Source: Auanema rhodensis (taxonomy: Eukaryota; Nematoda; Chromadorea; Rhabditida; Rhabditidae). Taken from it: a stretch of DNA of 64,000 bases. Positions 52,435 to 64,000 of the stretch are shown piece by piece; the first letter of the stretch is position 1, and each line of letters starts with the position of its first letter. The stretch spans positions 12,782,131-12,846,130 of the forward strand of contig OZ059894.1 in assembly GCA_964057225.1 (NCBI GenBank), in the 5' to 3' direction. A program made the translations under genes and the position numbers. Under the pieces are notes generated by a model that worked only from the letters and a program-made list of their open reading frames with translations, was not told where the DNA came from and made no database searches.

Positions 52435-53293
52435 TGTGCGAACGCACTCCATCTTTCCCATACTCTTTTTGGACAACGATGCACTTTATTCCCACTATTT
52501 TATTCACCTATGACTCATACGTGCCGCACACACACATGCAAGTTTATCCGATTACTCACCAGATGTTCCTTCATTATTGTCTCTTAAACACATCTATCCA
52601 TCTTAACCTTTTATGTTAATCTTGTTCTCTTATTGCCTATAGTCTATTTTAATCTTAAGAATTCGTTTAGCTTAATCAATAATCTTGTAAGTTGCAATCG
52701 AGGTCTAAATGGCTCATGACTCATTCGCCCACTTGCGCATCCTGCAAAATCTGGGAGATGCCGCACAGGATAAGACATGACTCATCTACACTTAGCCTGC
52801 CCCCACAACTTACAGCAGAAGGCACATTCAATCTGTGGCAAAATGCTGTATTTTCTCTATATTCTATTCTATTCTAATATTCAGCCCACGTATCTATTAT
52901 TCCTAGATTATTTTATATTTCATTTATTATATATTATTTCGTATTCTTGTTGTAAATTATTTCTCTATTTCTTCATGCCATCATTAATATGTATTGTATA
53001 TCGCCCGGTAGAATTCGTATATAAGCTCGCAGCTTTTCCCATTCTTCACCTCTTGATCCAACGACCGCTCCAAGCGTCGTTCTGCTGTTGCTGCTGCTCC
53101 ATATTACTTTGTATTCTTGCTTCGTATTGTGTTCATCTATTTTTCTATTTTTTGTCACTGTTGTCTTTACCAGTTCTCTCTGAATAAATCGTTGTCCAAG
53201 TAACCTAGCGTTCTCGTTCTCTACACTTCAAATCCACTGAACCACCCATGCCTGTTTTACGCTCTCCTACTTCAAAGGATTCCAGTCAAAACA
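52435..53293 (+). repeat. 3' LTR (859 bp)
   Basis: Copy of 43365-44223 with a single difference (T at 52734). It begins TGTGCG and ends AACA, followed by the target duplication. Its AATAAA would end the element's transcript. The ATG equivalent to the Gag start (53248) lies beyond that site, so it is not part of the mRNA end. Confidence 0.97.
53183..53188 (+). terminator. AATAAA polyadenylation signal in 3' LTR
   Basis: This is the same hexamer as at 44113-44118, in the copy that would be used to end the genomic transcript. Cleavage is expected roughly 10-25 bp downstream. Confidence 0.7.
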
Positions 53294-53298
53294 ATTGG
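53294..53298. repeat. Target site duplication, right copy (attgg)
   Basis: attgg directly follows the LTR's terminal CA and leads into aatattataaaat, the natural continuation of the class B monomer begun at 43333. Confidence 0.95.
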
Positions 53299-56200
53299 AA
53301 TATTATAAAATATTTTCATGTTTTATTTCTTGAGTATCAAAATATTCAAACTTTTTTTTTTCACTGTTTAAAATCTTAATGAACGAATGAATTGTTTCAA
53401 AACTATTGTAAAAATATGAGATTGTTTCAAAATACGTGATTAAATGAAGGAAATGGAGTAAAATGAATTGGAAAATTATAAAATATTTTCATGTTTTATT
53501 TCTTGAGTTTCAAAATATTCAAACTTTTTTTTTTCACTGTTTAAAATCTTAATGAACGAATGAATTGTTTCAAAACTATTGTAAAAATTTGAGATTGTTT
53601 CAAAATACGTGATTAAATGAAGAAAATGGAGTAAAATGAATTGGAAAATTATAAAATATTTCCATGTTTTATTTTTTTAGTATCAGAAAATTCAAATTAA
53701 GATCGTTTTTAATGTTTCAAATCTCAATGAACGAATGAATTGTTTCAAAACTATTGTAAAAATATGAGATTGTTTCAAAATACGTGATTAAATGAAGAAA
53801 ATGGAGTAAAATGAATTGGAAAATTATAAAATATTTTCATGTTTTATTTCTTGAGTTTCAAAATATTCAAACTTTTTTTTTTCACTGTTTAAAATCTTAA
53901 TGAACGAATGAATTGTTTCAAAACTATTGTAAAAATTTGAGATTGTTTCAAAATACGTGATTTAATGAAGAAAATAGAGTAAAATGAATTGGAAAATTAT
54001 AAAATATTTTCATGTTTTATTTTTTTAGTATCAGAAAATTCAAATTAAGATCGTTTTTAATGTTTCAAATCTTAATGAACGAATGAATTGTTTCAAAACT
54101 ATTGTAAAAATATGAGATTGTTTCAAAATACGTGATTAAATGAAGAAAATGGAGTAAAATGAATTGGAAAATTATAAAATATTTTCATTTTTTATTTCTT
54201 GAGTATCAAAATATTCAAAATTATATCTTTTTTACTGTTAAAAACATTATTAACTGGATGATTTGTTTGGAAATTATTGTAAAAATATGAGATTGTTTCA
54301 AAATACGTGATTAAATGAAGAAAATGGAGCAAAATGAATTGGAAAATTATAAAATATTTTCATGTTTTATTTCTTGAGTATCAAAATATTTAAACTTTTT
54401 TTTTTCACTGTTTAAAATCTTACAGAACGAATGAATTGTTTCAAAACTATTGTAAAAATTTGAGATTGTTTCAAAATTTGTGATTAAATGAAGAAAATGG
54501 AGTAAAATGAATTGGAAAATTATAAAATATTTCCATGTTTTATTTTCTTAGTATCAGAAAATTCAAATTAAGATCGTTTTTAATGTTTCAAATCTTAATG
54601 AACGAATGAATTGTTTCAAAACTATTGTAAAAATATGAGATTGTTTCAAAATACGTGATTAAATGAAGAAAATGGAGTAAAATGAATTGGAAAATTATAA
54701 AATATTTCCATGTTTTATTTTCTTAGTATCAGAAAATTCAAATTAAGATCGTTTTTAATGTTTCAAATCTTAATGAACGAATGAATTGTTTCAAAACTAT
54801 TGTAAAAATATGAGATTAATTCGAAATACGTGATTAAATGAAGAAAATGGAGTAAAATGAATTGGAAAATTATAAAATATTTTCATGTTTTATTTCTTGA
54901 GTTTCAAAATATTCAAACTTTTTTTTTTCACTGTTTAAAATCTTAATGAACGAATGAATTGTTTCAAAACTATTGTAAAAATATGAGATTGTTTCAAAAT
55001 ACGTGATTAAATGAAGAAAATGGAGTAAAATGAATTGGAAAATTATAAAATATTTTCATGTTTTATTTCTTGAGTTTCAAAATATTCAAACTTTTTTTTT
55101 TCACTGTTTAAAATCTTAATTAACGAATGAATTGTTTCAAAACTATTGTAAAAATATGAGATTGTTTCAAAATACGTGATTAAATGAAGAAAATGGAGTA
55201 AAATGAATTGGAAAATTATAAAATATTTCCATGTTTTATTTTTTTAGTATCAGAAAATTCAAATTAAGATCGTTTTTAATGTTTCAAATCTCAATGAACG
55301 AATGAATTGTTTCAAAACTATTGTAAAAATATGAGATTGTTTCAAAATACGTGATTAAATGAAGAAAATGGAGCAAAATGAATTGGAAAATTATAAAATA
55401 TTTTCATGTTTTATTTCTTGAGTATCAAAATATTTAAACTTTTTTTTTTCACTGTTTAAAATCTTAATGAACGAATGAATTGTTTCAAAACTATTGTAAA
55501 AATATGAGATTGTTTCAAAATACGTGATTAAATGAAGAAAATGGAGTAAAATGAATTGGAAAATTATAAAATATTTTCATGTTTTATTTCTTGAGTTTCA
55601 AAATATTCAAACTTTTTTTTTTCACTGTTTAAAATCTTACAGAACGAATGAATTGTTTCAAAACTATTGTAAAAATTTGAGATTGTTTCAAAATACGTGA
55701 TTAAATGAAGAAAATGGAGTAAAATGAATTGGAAAATTATAAAATATTTCCATGTTTTATTTTCTTAGTATCAGAAAATTCGAATTAAGATCGTTTTCAA
55801 TGTTTCAAATCTTAATGAACGAATTAATTGTTTCAAAACTATTGTAAAAATATGAGATTGTTTCAAAATACGTGATTAAATGAAGAAAATGGAGTAAAAT
55901 GAATTGGAAAATTATAAAATATTTCCATGTTTTATTTTTTTAGTATCAGAAAATTCAAATTAAGATCGTTTTTAATGTTTCAAATCTCAATGAACGAATG
56001 AATTGTTTCAAAACTATTGTAAAAATATGAGATTGTTTCAAAATACGTGATTAAATGAAGAAAATGGAGTAAAATGAATTGGAAAATTATAAAATATTTT
56101 CATGTTTTATTTCTTGAGTTTCAAAATATTCAAACTTTTTTTTTTCACTGTTTAAAATCTTAATGAACGAATGAATTGTTTCAAAACTATTGTAAAAATA

Positions 56201-56919
56201 TGAGATTGTTTCAAAATACGTGATTAAATGAAGAAAATGGAGTAAAATGAATTGGAAAATTATAAAATATTTCCATGTTTTATTTTCTTAGTATCAGAAA
56301 ATTCAAATTAAGATCGTTTTCAATGTTTCAAATCTTAATGAACGAATTAATCGTTTCAAAACTATTGTAAAAATATGAGATTGTTTCAAAATACGTGATT
56401 AAATGAAGAAAATAGAGTAAAATGAATTGGAATATTATAAAATATTTTCATGTTTTATTTCTTGAGTATCAAAATATTCAAACTTTTTTTTTTCACTGTT
56501 TAAAATCTTAATGAACGAATGAATTGTTTCAAAACTATTGTAAAAATATGAGATTGTTTCAAAATACGTGATTAAATGAAGGAAATGGAGTAAAATGAAT
56601 TGGAAAATTATAAAATATTTTTATGTTTTATTTCTTGAGTTTCAAAATATTCAAACTTTTTTTTTTCACTGTTTAAAATCTTAATGAACGAATGAATTGT
56701 TTCAAAACTATTGTAAAAATTTGAGATTGTTTCAAAATACGTGATTTAATGAAGAAAATAGAGTAAAATGAATTGGAAAATTATAAAATATTTTCATGTT
56801 TTATTTTTTTAGTATCAGAAAATTCAAATTAAGATCGTTTTTAATGTTTCAAATCTTAATGAACGAATGAATTGTTTCAAAACTATTGTAAAAATATGAG
56901 ATTGTTTCAAAATACGTGA

Positions 56920-59900
56920 TTAAATGAAGAAAATGGAGTAAAATGAATTGGAAAATTATAAAATATTTTCATTTTTTATTTCTTGAGTATCAAAATATTC
57001 AAAATTATATCTTTTTTACTGTTAAAAACATTATTAACTGGATGATTTGTTTGGAAATTATTGTAAAAATATGAGATTGTTTCAAAATACGTGATTAAAT
57101 GAAGAAAATGGAGCAAAATGAATTGGAAAATTATAAAATATTTTCATGTTTTATTTCTTGAGTATCAAAATATTTAAACTTTTTTTTTTCACTGTTTAAA
57201 ATCTTACAGAACGAATGAATTGTTTCAAAACTATTGTAAAAATTTGAGATTGTTTCAAAATTTGTGATTAAATGAAGAAAATGGAGTAAAATGAATTGGA
57301 AAATTATAAAATATTTCCATGTTTTATTTTCTTAGTATCAGAAAATTCAAATTAAGATCGTTTTTAATGTTTCAAATCTTAATGAACGAATGAATTGTTT
57401 CAAAACTATTGTAAAAATATGAGATTGTTTCAAAATACGTGATTAAATGAAGAAAATGGAGTAAAATGAATTGGAAAATTATAAAATATTTCCATGTTTT
57501 ATTTTCTTAGTATCAGAAAATTCAAATTAAGATCGTTTTTAATGTTTCAAATCTTAATGAACGAATGAATTGTTTCAAAACTATTGTAAAAATATGAGAT
57601 TAATTCAAAATACGTGATTAAATGAAGAAAATGGAGTAAAATGAATTGGAAAATTATAAAATATTTTCATGTTTTATTTCTTGAGTTTCAAAATATTCAA
57701 ACTTTTTTTTTTCACTGTTTAAAATCTTAATGAACGAATGAATTGTTTCAAAACTATTGTAAAAATATGAGATTGTTTCAAAATACGTGATTAAATGAAG
57801 AAAATGGAGTAAAATGAATTGGAAAATTATAAAATATTTTCATGTTTTATTTCTTGAGTTTCAAAATATTCAAACTTTTTTTTTTCACTGTTTAAAATCT
57901 TAATTAACGAATGAATTGTTTCAAAACTATTGTAAAAATATGAGATTGTTTCAAAATACGTGATTAAATGAAGAAAATGGAGTAAAATGAATTGGAAAAT
58001 TATAAAATATTTCCATGTTTTATTTTTTTAGTATCAGAAAATTCAAATTAAGATCGTTTTTAATGTTTCAAATCTCAATGAACGAATGAATTGTTTCAAA
58101 ACTATTGTAAAAATATGAGATTGTTTCAAAATACGTGATTAAATGAAGAAAATGGAGCAAAATGAATTGGAAAATTATAAAATATTTTCATGTTTTATTT
58201 CTTGAGTATCAAAATATTTAAACTTTTTTTTTTCACTGTTTAAAATCTTAATGAACGAATGAATTGTTTCAAAACTATTGTAAAAATATGAGATTGTTTC
58301 AAAATACGTGATTAAATGAAGAAAATGGAGTAAAATGAATTGGAAAATTATAAAATATTTTCATGTTTTATTTCTTGAGTTTCAAAATATTCAAACTTTT
58401 TTTTTTCACTGTTTAAAATCTTACAGAACGAATGAATTGTTTCAAAACTATTGTAAAAATTTGAGATTGTTTCAAAATACGTGATTAAATGAAGAAAATG
58501 GAGTAAAATGAATTGGAAAATTATAAAATATTTCCATGTTTTATTTTCTTAGTATCAGAAAATTCGAATTAAGATCGTTTTCAATGTTTCAAATCTTAAT
58601 GAATGAATTAATTGTTTCAAAACTATTGTAAAAATATGAGATTGTTTCAAAATACGTGATTAAATGAAGAAAATGGAGTAAAATGAATTGGAAAATTATA
58701 AAATATTTCCATGTTTTATTTTTTTAGTATCAGAAAATTCAAATTAAGATCGTTTTTAATGTTTCAAATCTCAATGAACGAATGAATTGTTTCAAAACTA
58801 TTGTAAAAATATGAGATTGTTTCAAAATACGTGATTAAATGAAGAAAATGGAGTAAAATGAATTGGAAAATTATAAAATATTTTCATGTTTTATTTCTTG
58901 AGTTTCAAAATATTCAAACTTTTTTTTTTCACTGTTTAAAATCTTAATGAACGAATGAATTGTTTCAAAACTATTGTAAAAATATGAGATTGTTTCAAAA
59001 TACGTGATTAAATGAAGAAAATGGAGTAAAATGAATTGGAAAATTATAAAATATTTCCATGTTTTATTTTCTTAGTATCAGAAAATTCAAATTAAGATCG
59101 TTTTCAATGTTTCAAATCTTAATGAACGAATTAATCGTTTCAAAACTATTGTAAAAATATGAGATTGTTTCAAAATACGTGATTAAATGAAGAAAATAGA
59201 GTAAAATGAATTGGAATATCATAAAATATTTTCATGTTTTATTTCTTGAGTATCAAAATATTCAAACTTTTTTTTTTCACTGTTTAAAATCTTAATGAAC
59301 GAATGAATTGTTTCAAAACTATTGTAAAAATATGAGATTGTTTCAAAATACGTGATTAAATGAAGGAAATGGAGTAAAATGAATTGGAAAATTATAAAAT
59401 ATTTTCATGTTTTATTTCTTGAGTTTCAAAATATTCAAACTTTTTTTTTTCACTGTTTAAAATCTTAATGAACGAATGAATTGTTTCAAAACTATTGTAA
59501 AAATTTGAGATTGTTTCAAAATACGTGATTAAATGAAGAAAATGGAGTAAAATGAATTGGAAAATTATAAAATATTTCCATGTTTTATTTTTTTAGTATC
59601 AGAAAATTCAAATTAAGATCGTTTTTAATGTTTCAAATCTCAATGAACGAATGAATTGTTTCAAAACTATTGTAAAAATATGAGATTGTTTCAAAATACG
59701 TGATTAAATGAAGAAAATGGAGTAAAATGAATTGGAAAATTATAAAATATTTTCATGTTTTATTTCTTGAGTTTCAAAATATTCAAACTTTTTTTTTTCA
59801 CTGTTTAAAATCTTAATGAACGAATGAATTGTTTCAAAACTATTGTAAAAATTTGAGATTGTTTCAAAATACGTGATTTAATGAAGAAAATAGAGTAAAA

Positions 59901-60051
59901 TGAATTGGAAAATTATAAAATATTTTCATGTTTTATTTTTTTAGTATCAGAAAATTCAAATTAAGATCGTTTTTAATGTTTCAAATCTTAATGAACGAAT
60001 GAATTGTTTCAAAACTATTGTAAAAATATGAGATTGTTTCAAAATACGTGA
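56920..60051. repeat. 18-monomer higher-order unit in the right block
   Basis: Class C monomers start at 56920 and 60052, 3132 bp apart, the same spacing as at 31145-34276. This shows the same higher-order unit on both sides of the retroelement. Confidence 0.8.
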
Positions 60052-63000
60052 TTAAATGAAGAAAATGGAGTAAAATGAATTGGAAAATTATAAAATATTT
60101 TCATTTTTTATTTCTTGAGTATCAAAATATTCAAAATTATATCTTTTTTACTGTTAAAAACATTATTAACTGGATGATTTGTTTGGAAATTATTGTAAAA
60201 ATATGAGATTGTTTCAAAATACGTGATTAAATGAAGAAAATGGAGCAAAATGAATTGGAAAATTATAAAATATTTTCATGTTTTATTTCTTGAGTATCAA
60301 AATATTTAAACTTTTTTTTTTCACTGTTTAAAATCTTACAGAACGAATGAATTGTTTCAAAACTATTGTAAAAATTTGAGATTGTTTCAAAATTTGTGAT
60401 TAAATGAAGAAAATGGAGTAAAATGAATTGGAAAATTATAAAATATTTCCATGTTTTATTTTCTTAGTATCAGAAAATTCAAATTAAGATCGTTTTTAAT
60501 GTTTCAAATCTTAATGAACGAATGAATTGTTTCAAAACTATTGTAAAAATATGAGATTAATTCAAAATACGTGATTAAATGAAGAAAATGGAGTAAAATG
60601 AATTGGAAAATTATAAAATATTTTCATGTTTTATTTCTTGAGTTTCAAAATATTCAAACTTTTTTTTTTCACTGTTTAAAATCTTAATGAACGAATGAAT
60701 TGTTTCAAAACTATTGTAAAAATATGAGATTGTTTCAAAATACGTGATTAAATGAAGAAAATGGAGTAAAATGAATTGGAAAATTATAAAATATTTTCAT
60801 GTTTTATTTCTTGAGTTTCAAAATATTCAAACTTTTTTTTTTCACTGTTTAAAATCTTAATTAACGAATGAATTGTTTCAAAACTATTGTAAAAATATGA
60901 GATTGTTTCAAAATACGTGATTAAATGAAGAAAATGGAGTAAAATGAATTGGAAAATTATAAAATATTTCCATGTTTTATTTTTTTAGTATCAGAAAATT
61001 CAAATTAAGATCGTTTTTAATGTTTCAAATCTCAATGAACGAATGAATTGTTTCAAAACTATTGTAAAAATATGAGATTGTTTCAAAATACGTGATTAAA
61101 TGAAGAAAATGGAGTAAAATGAATTGGAAAATTATAAAATATTTTCATGTTTTATTTCTTGAGTTTCAAAATATTCAAACTTTTTTTTTTCACTGTTTAA
61201 AATCTTAATGAACGAATGAATTGTTTCAAAACTATTGTAAAAATTTGAGATTGTTTCAAAATACGTGATTTAATGAAGAAAATAGAGTAAAATGAATTGG
61301 AAAATTATAAAATATTTTCATGTTTTATTTTTTTAGTATCAGAAAATTCAAATTAAGATCGTTTTTAATGTTTCAAATCTTAATGAACGAATGAATTGTT
61401 TCAAAACTATTGTAAAAATATGAGATTGTTTCAAAATACGTGATTAAATGAAGAAAATGGAGTAAAATGAATTGGAAAATTATAAAATATTTTCATGTTT
61501 TATTTCTTGAGTTTCAAAATATTCAAACTTTTTTTTTTCACTGTTTAAAATCTTAATGAACGAATGAATTGTTTCAAAACTATTGTAAAAATTTGAGATT
61601 GTTTCAAAATACGTGATTAAATGAAGAAAATGGAGTAAAATGAATTGGAAAATTATAAAATATTTCCATGTTTTATTTTTTTAGTATCAGAAAATTCAAA
61701 TTAAGATCGTTTTTAATGTTTCAAATCTCAATGAACGAATGAATTGTTTCAAAACTATTGTAAAAATATGAGATTGTTTCAAAATACGTGATTAAATGAA
61801 GAAAATGGAGTAAAATGAATTGGAAAATTATAAAATATTTTCATGTTTTATTTCTTGAGTTTCAAAATATTCAAACTTTTTTTTTTCACTGTTTAAAATC
61901 TTAATGAACGAATGAATTGTTTCAAAACTATTGTAAAAATATGAGATTGTTTCAAAATACGTGATTAAATGAAGGAAATGGAGTAAAATGAATTGGAAAA
62001 TTATAAAATATTTTCATGTTTTATTTCTTGAGTTTCAAAATATTCAAACTTTTTTTTTTCACTGTTTAAAATCTTAATGAACGAATGAATTGTTTCAAAA
62101 CTATTGTAAAAATTTGAGATTGTTTCAAAATACGTGATTAAATGAAGAAAATGGAGTAAAATGAATTGGAAAATTATAAAATATTTCCATGTTTTATTTT
62201 CTTAGTATCAGAAAATTCAAATTAAGATCGTTTTTAATGTTTCAAATCTTAATGAACGAATGAATTGTTTCAAAACTATTGTAAAAATATGAGATTAATT
62301 CAAAATACGTGATTAAATGAAGAAAATGGAGTAAAATGAATTGGAAAATTATAAAATATTTTCATGTTTTATTTCTTGAGTTTCAAAATATTCAAACTTT
62401 TTTTTTTCACTGTTTAAAATCTTAATGAACGAATGAATTGTTTCAAAACTATTGTAAAAATATGAGATTGTTTCAAAATACGTGATTAAATGAAGAAAAT
62501 GGAGTAAAATGAATTGGAAAATTATAAAATATTTTCATGTTTTATTTCTTGAGTTTCAAAATATTCAAACTTTTTTTTTTCACTGTTTAAAATCTTAATT
62601 AACGAATGAATTGTTTCAAAACTATTGTAAAAATATGAGATTGTTTCAAAATACGTGATTAAATGAAGAAAATGGAGTAAAATGAATTGGAAAATTATAA
62701 AATATTTCCATGTTTTATTTTTTTAGTATCAGAAAATTCAAATTAAGATCGTTTTTAATGTTTCAAATCTCAATGAACGAATGAATTGTTTCAAAACTAT
62801 TGTAAAAATATGAGATTGTTTCAAAATACGTGATTAAATGAAGAAAATGGAGCAAAATGAATTGGAAAATTATAAAATATTTTCATGTTTTATTTCTTGA
62901 GTATCAAAATATTTAAACTTTTTTTTTTCACTGTTTAAAATCTTAATGAACGAATGAATTGTTTCAAAACTATTGTAAAAATATGAGATTGTTTCAAAAT

Positions 63001-63877
63001 ACGTGATTAAATGAAGAAAATGGAGTAAAATGAATTGGAAAATTATAAAATATTTTCATGTTTTATTTCTTGAGTTTCAAAATATTCAAACTTTTTTTTT
63101 TCACTGTTTAAAATCTTACAGAACGAATGAATTGTTTCAAAACTATTGTAAAAATTTGAGATTGTTTCAAAATACGTGATTAAATGAAGAAAATGGAGTA
63201 AAATGAATTGGAAAATTATAAAATATTTCCATGTTTTATTTTCTTAGTATCAGAAAATTCGAATTAAGATCGTTTTCAATGTTTCAAATCTTAATGAATG
63301 AATTAATTGTTTCAAAACTATTGTAAAAATATGAGATTGTTTCAAAATACGTGATTAAATGAAGAAAATGGAGTAAAATGAATTGGAAAATTATAAAATA
63401 TTTCCATGTTTTATTTTTTTAGTATCAGAAAATTCAAATTAAGATCGTTTTTAATGTTTCAAATCTCAATGAACGAATGAATTGTTTCAAAACTATTGTA
63501 AAAATATGAGATTGTTTCAAAATACGTGATTAAATGAAGAAAATGGAGTAAAATGAATTGGAAAATTATAAAATATTTTCATGTTTTATTTCTTGAGTTT
63601 CAAAATATTCAAACTTTTTTTTTTCACTGTTTAAAATCTTAATGAACGAATGAATTGTTTCAAAACTATTGTAAAAATATGAGATTGTTTCAAAATACGT
63701 GATTAAATGAAGAAAATGGAGTAAAATGAATTGGAAAATTATAAAATATTTCCATGTTTTATTTTCTTAGTATCAGAAAATTCAAATTAAGATCGTTTTC
63801 AATGTTTCAAATCTTAATGAACGAATTAATCGTTTCAAAACTATTGTAAAAATATGAGATTGTTTCAAAATACGTGA
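59183..63877. repeat. 4695-bp duplicated satellite segment (27 monomers)
   Basis: The variant ggaatatcat, found in no other class B monomer I saw, occurs at 59213 and 63908. The variant aatgaatgaattaattg occurs at 58601 and 63296. Both pairs are exactly 4695 bp apart, so a segment of at least 27 monomers was duplicated recently. The second copy runs off the window end. Confidence 0.8.
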
Positions 63878-64000
63878 TTAAATGAAGAAAATAGAGTAAA
63901 ATGAATTGGAATATCATAAAATATTTTCATGTTTTATTTCTTGAGTATCAAAATATTCAAACTTTTTTTTTTCACTGTTTAAAATCTTAATGAACGAATG

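Larger units (their letters stand above)
43365..53293 (+). mobile_element. BEL/Pao LTR retrotransposon with phlebovirus-type envelope (9929 bp)
   Basis: A complete LTR element lies in forward orientation. Each LTR is 859 bp, starts TG and ends CA, and they are flanked by identical attgg duplications. The internal region encodes, in order, Gag, zinc knuckles, protease, reverse transcriptase, RNase H, integrase and envelope. The placement of RNase H directly before integrase, three zinc knuckles, an A17-like region after RT and a DUF5641-type tail after the integrase core mark it as BEL/Pao rather than Ty3/Gypsy or Copia. The LTRs differ at one position (C at 43664, T at 52734, in a CpG context), so the insertion is very recent. 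Base composition and coding density differ sharply from the satellite around it. Gag is interrupted near 44900, so this copy is probably not self-sufficient. It is related in layout to the nematode Cer7 group, and no species-level family name can be given. Confidence 0.96.
53299..64000. repeat. AT-rich satellite array, right block
   Basis: The same satellite resumes in the same orientation and phase as the left block. It starts with the last 141 bp of the interrupted monomer and then about 61 more monomers of 173 or 175 bp to the window end. Class C monomers start at 54136, 56920 and 60052. Across the insertion, subtracting the 9934 inserted bases, the class C interval from 41241 to 54136 is 2961 bp (17 monomers). 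The higher-order pattern therefore runs straight through. No gene or second insertion is seen. Confidence 0.98.

Noticed and set aside
44907..52507. Minus-strand and other-frame open frames of 60-190 codons across the element, such as 49755-50318
   Set aside because: They overlap the long polyprotein frame, which has clear domain motifs throughout, and themselves show none. They are frame shadows.
53294..53310. Recurrent attggaatatt elsewhere in the array as scars of other insertions
   Set aside because: It is simply part of one class B monomer subtype, present at regular higher-order spacing with no LTR remnant beside it.
53299..64000. A second mobile element or gene in the right block
   Set aside because: Reading through to 64000 shows only satellite monomers in the same orientation, with no change in composition.

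Overview
The window is almost entirely one AT-rich satellite DNA array, interrupted once by a very young, nearly complete LTR retrotransposon of the BEL/Pao group (Belpaoviridae-like) that carries a phlebovirus-type envelope glycoprotein. This is eukaryotic DNA. The pairing of BEL/Pao gag-pol with a phlebovirus Gc-like envelope is best known from nematodes (the C. elegans Cer7 group), so a nematode host is my best guess. The satellite itself does not identify the host.

Layout. Positions 1-43364 and 53294-64000 are head-to-tail satellite monomers of about 174 bp, roughly 310 in all, with no genes. Three monomer classes can be told apart by eye. Class A is 175 bp, with a cagaaaattc core. Class B is 173 bp, with a run of about ten T followed by cactg. 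Class C is 175 bp and rarer, with an aaaattatatc core. They are arranged in higher-order repeats: 6-, 14- and 18-monomer units, and duplicated segments of 2434, 3132-3135, 4009 and 4695 bp. Private variants recur at exactly those offsets. Both window ends lie inside the array.

Positions 43365-53293 are the retroelement. It has two 859-bp LTRs differing at one base, flanked by a perfect 5-bp target duplication (attgg). Removing the element and one duplication copy leaves a normal 173-bp class B monomer. The 5' LTR has a TATA box and AATAAA signal. Gag begins inside U5, or with an ATG that straddles the LTR/primer-binding-site junction. Gag breaks after 244 codons. A second frame of 2502 codons then carries the rest of Gag (three zinc knuckles), aspartic protease, reverse transcriptase, RNase H, integrase, a membrane/Cys-rich module, a Gc-like class II fusion glycoprotein and an unrecognised 233-residue C-terminal domain, with no stop codon between Pol and Env. 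A short hairpin and a weak polypurine tract precede the 3' LTR.

Working together, the LTR drives one genomic RNA, Gag and Pol would make the particle and the cDNA copy, integrase would insert it, and the envelope could allow passage between cells. As it stands this copy has a broken Gag reading frame, so autonomous function is doubtful despite its youth.
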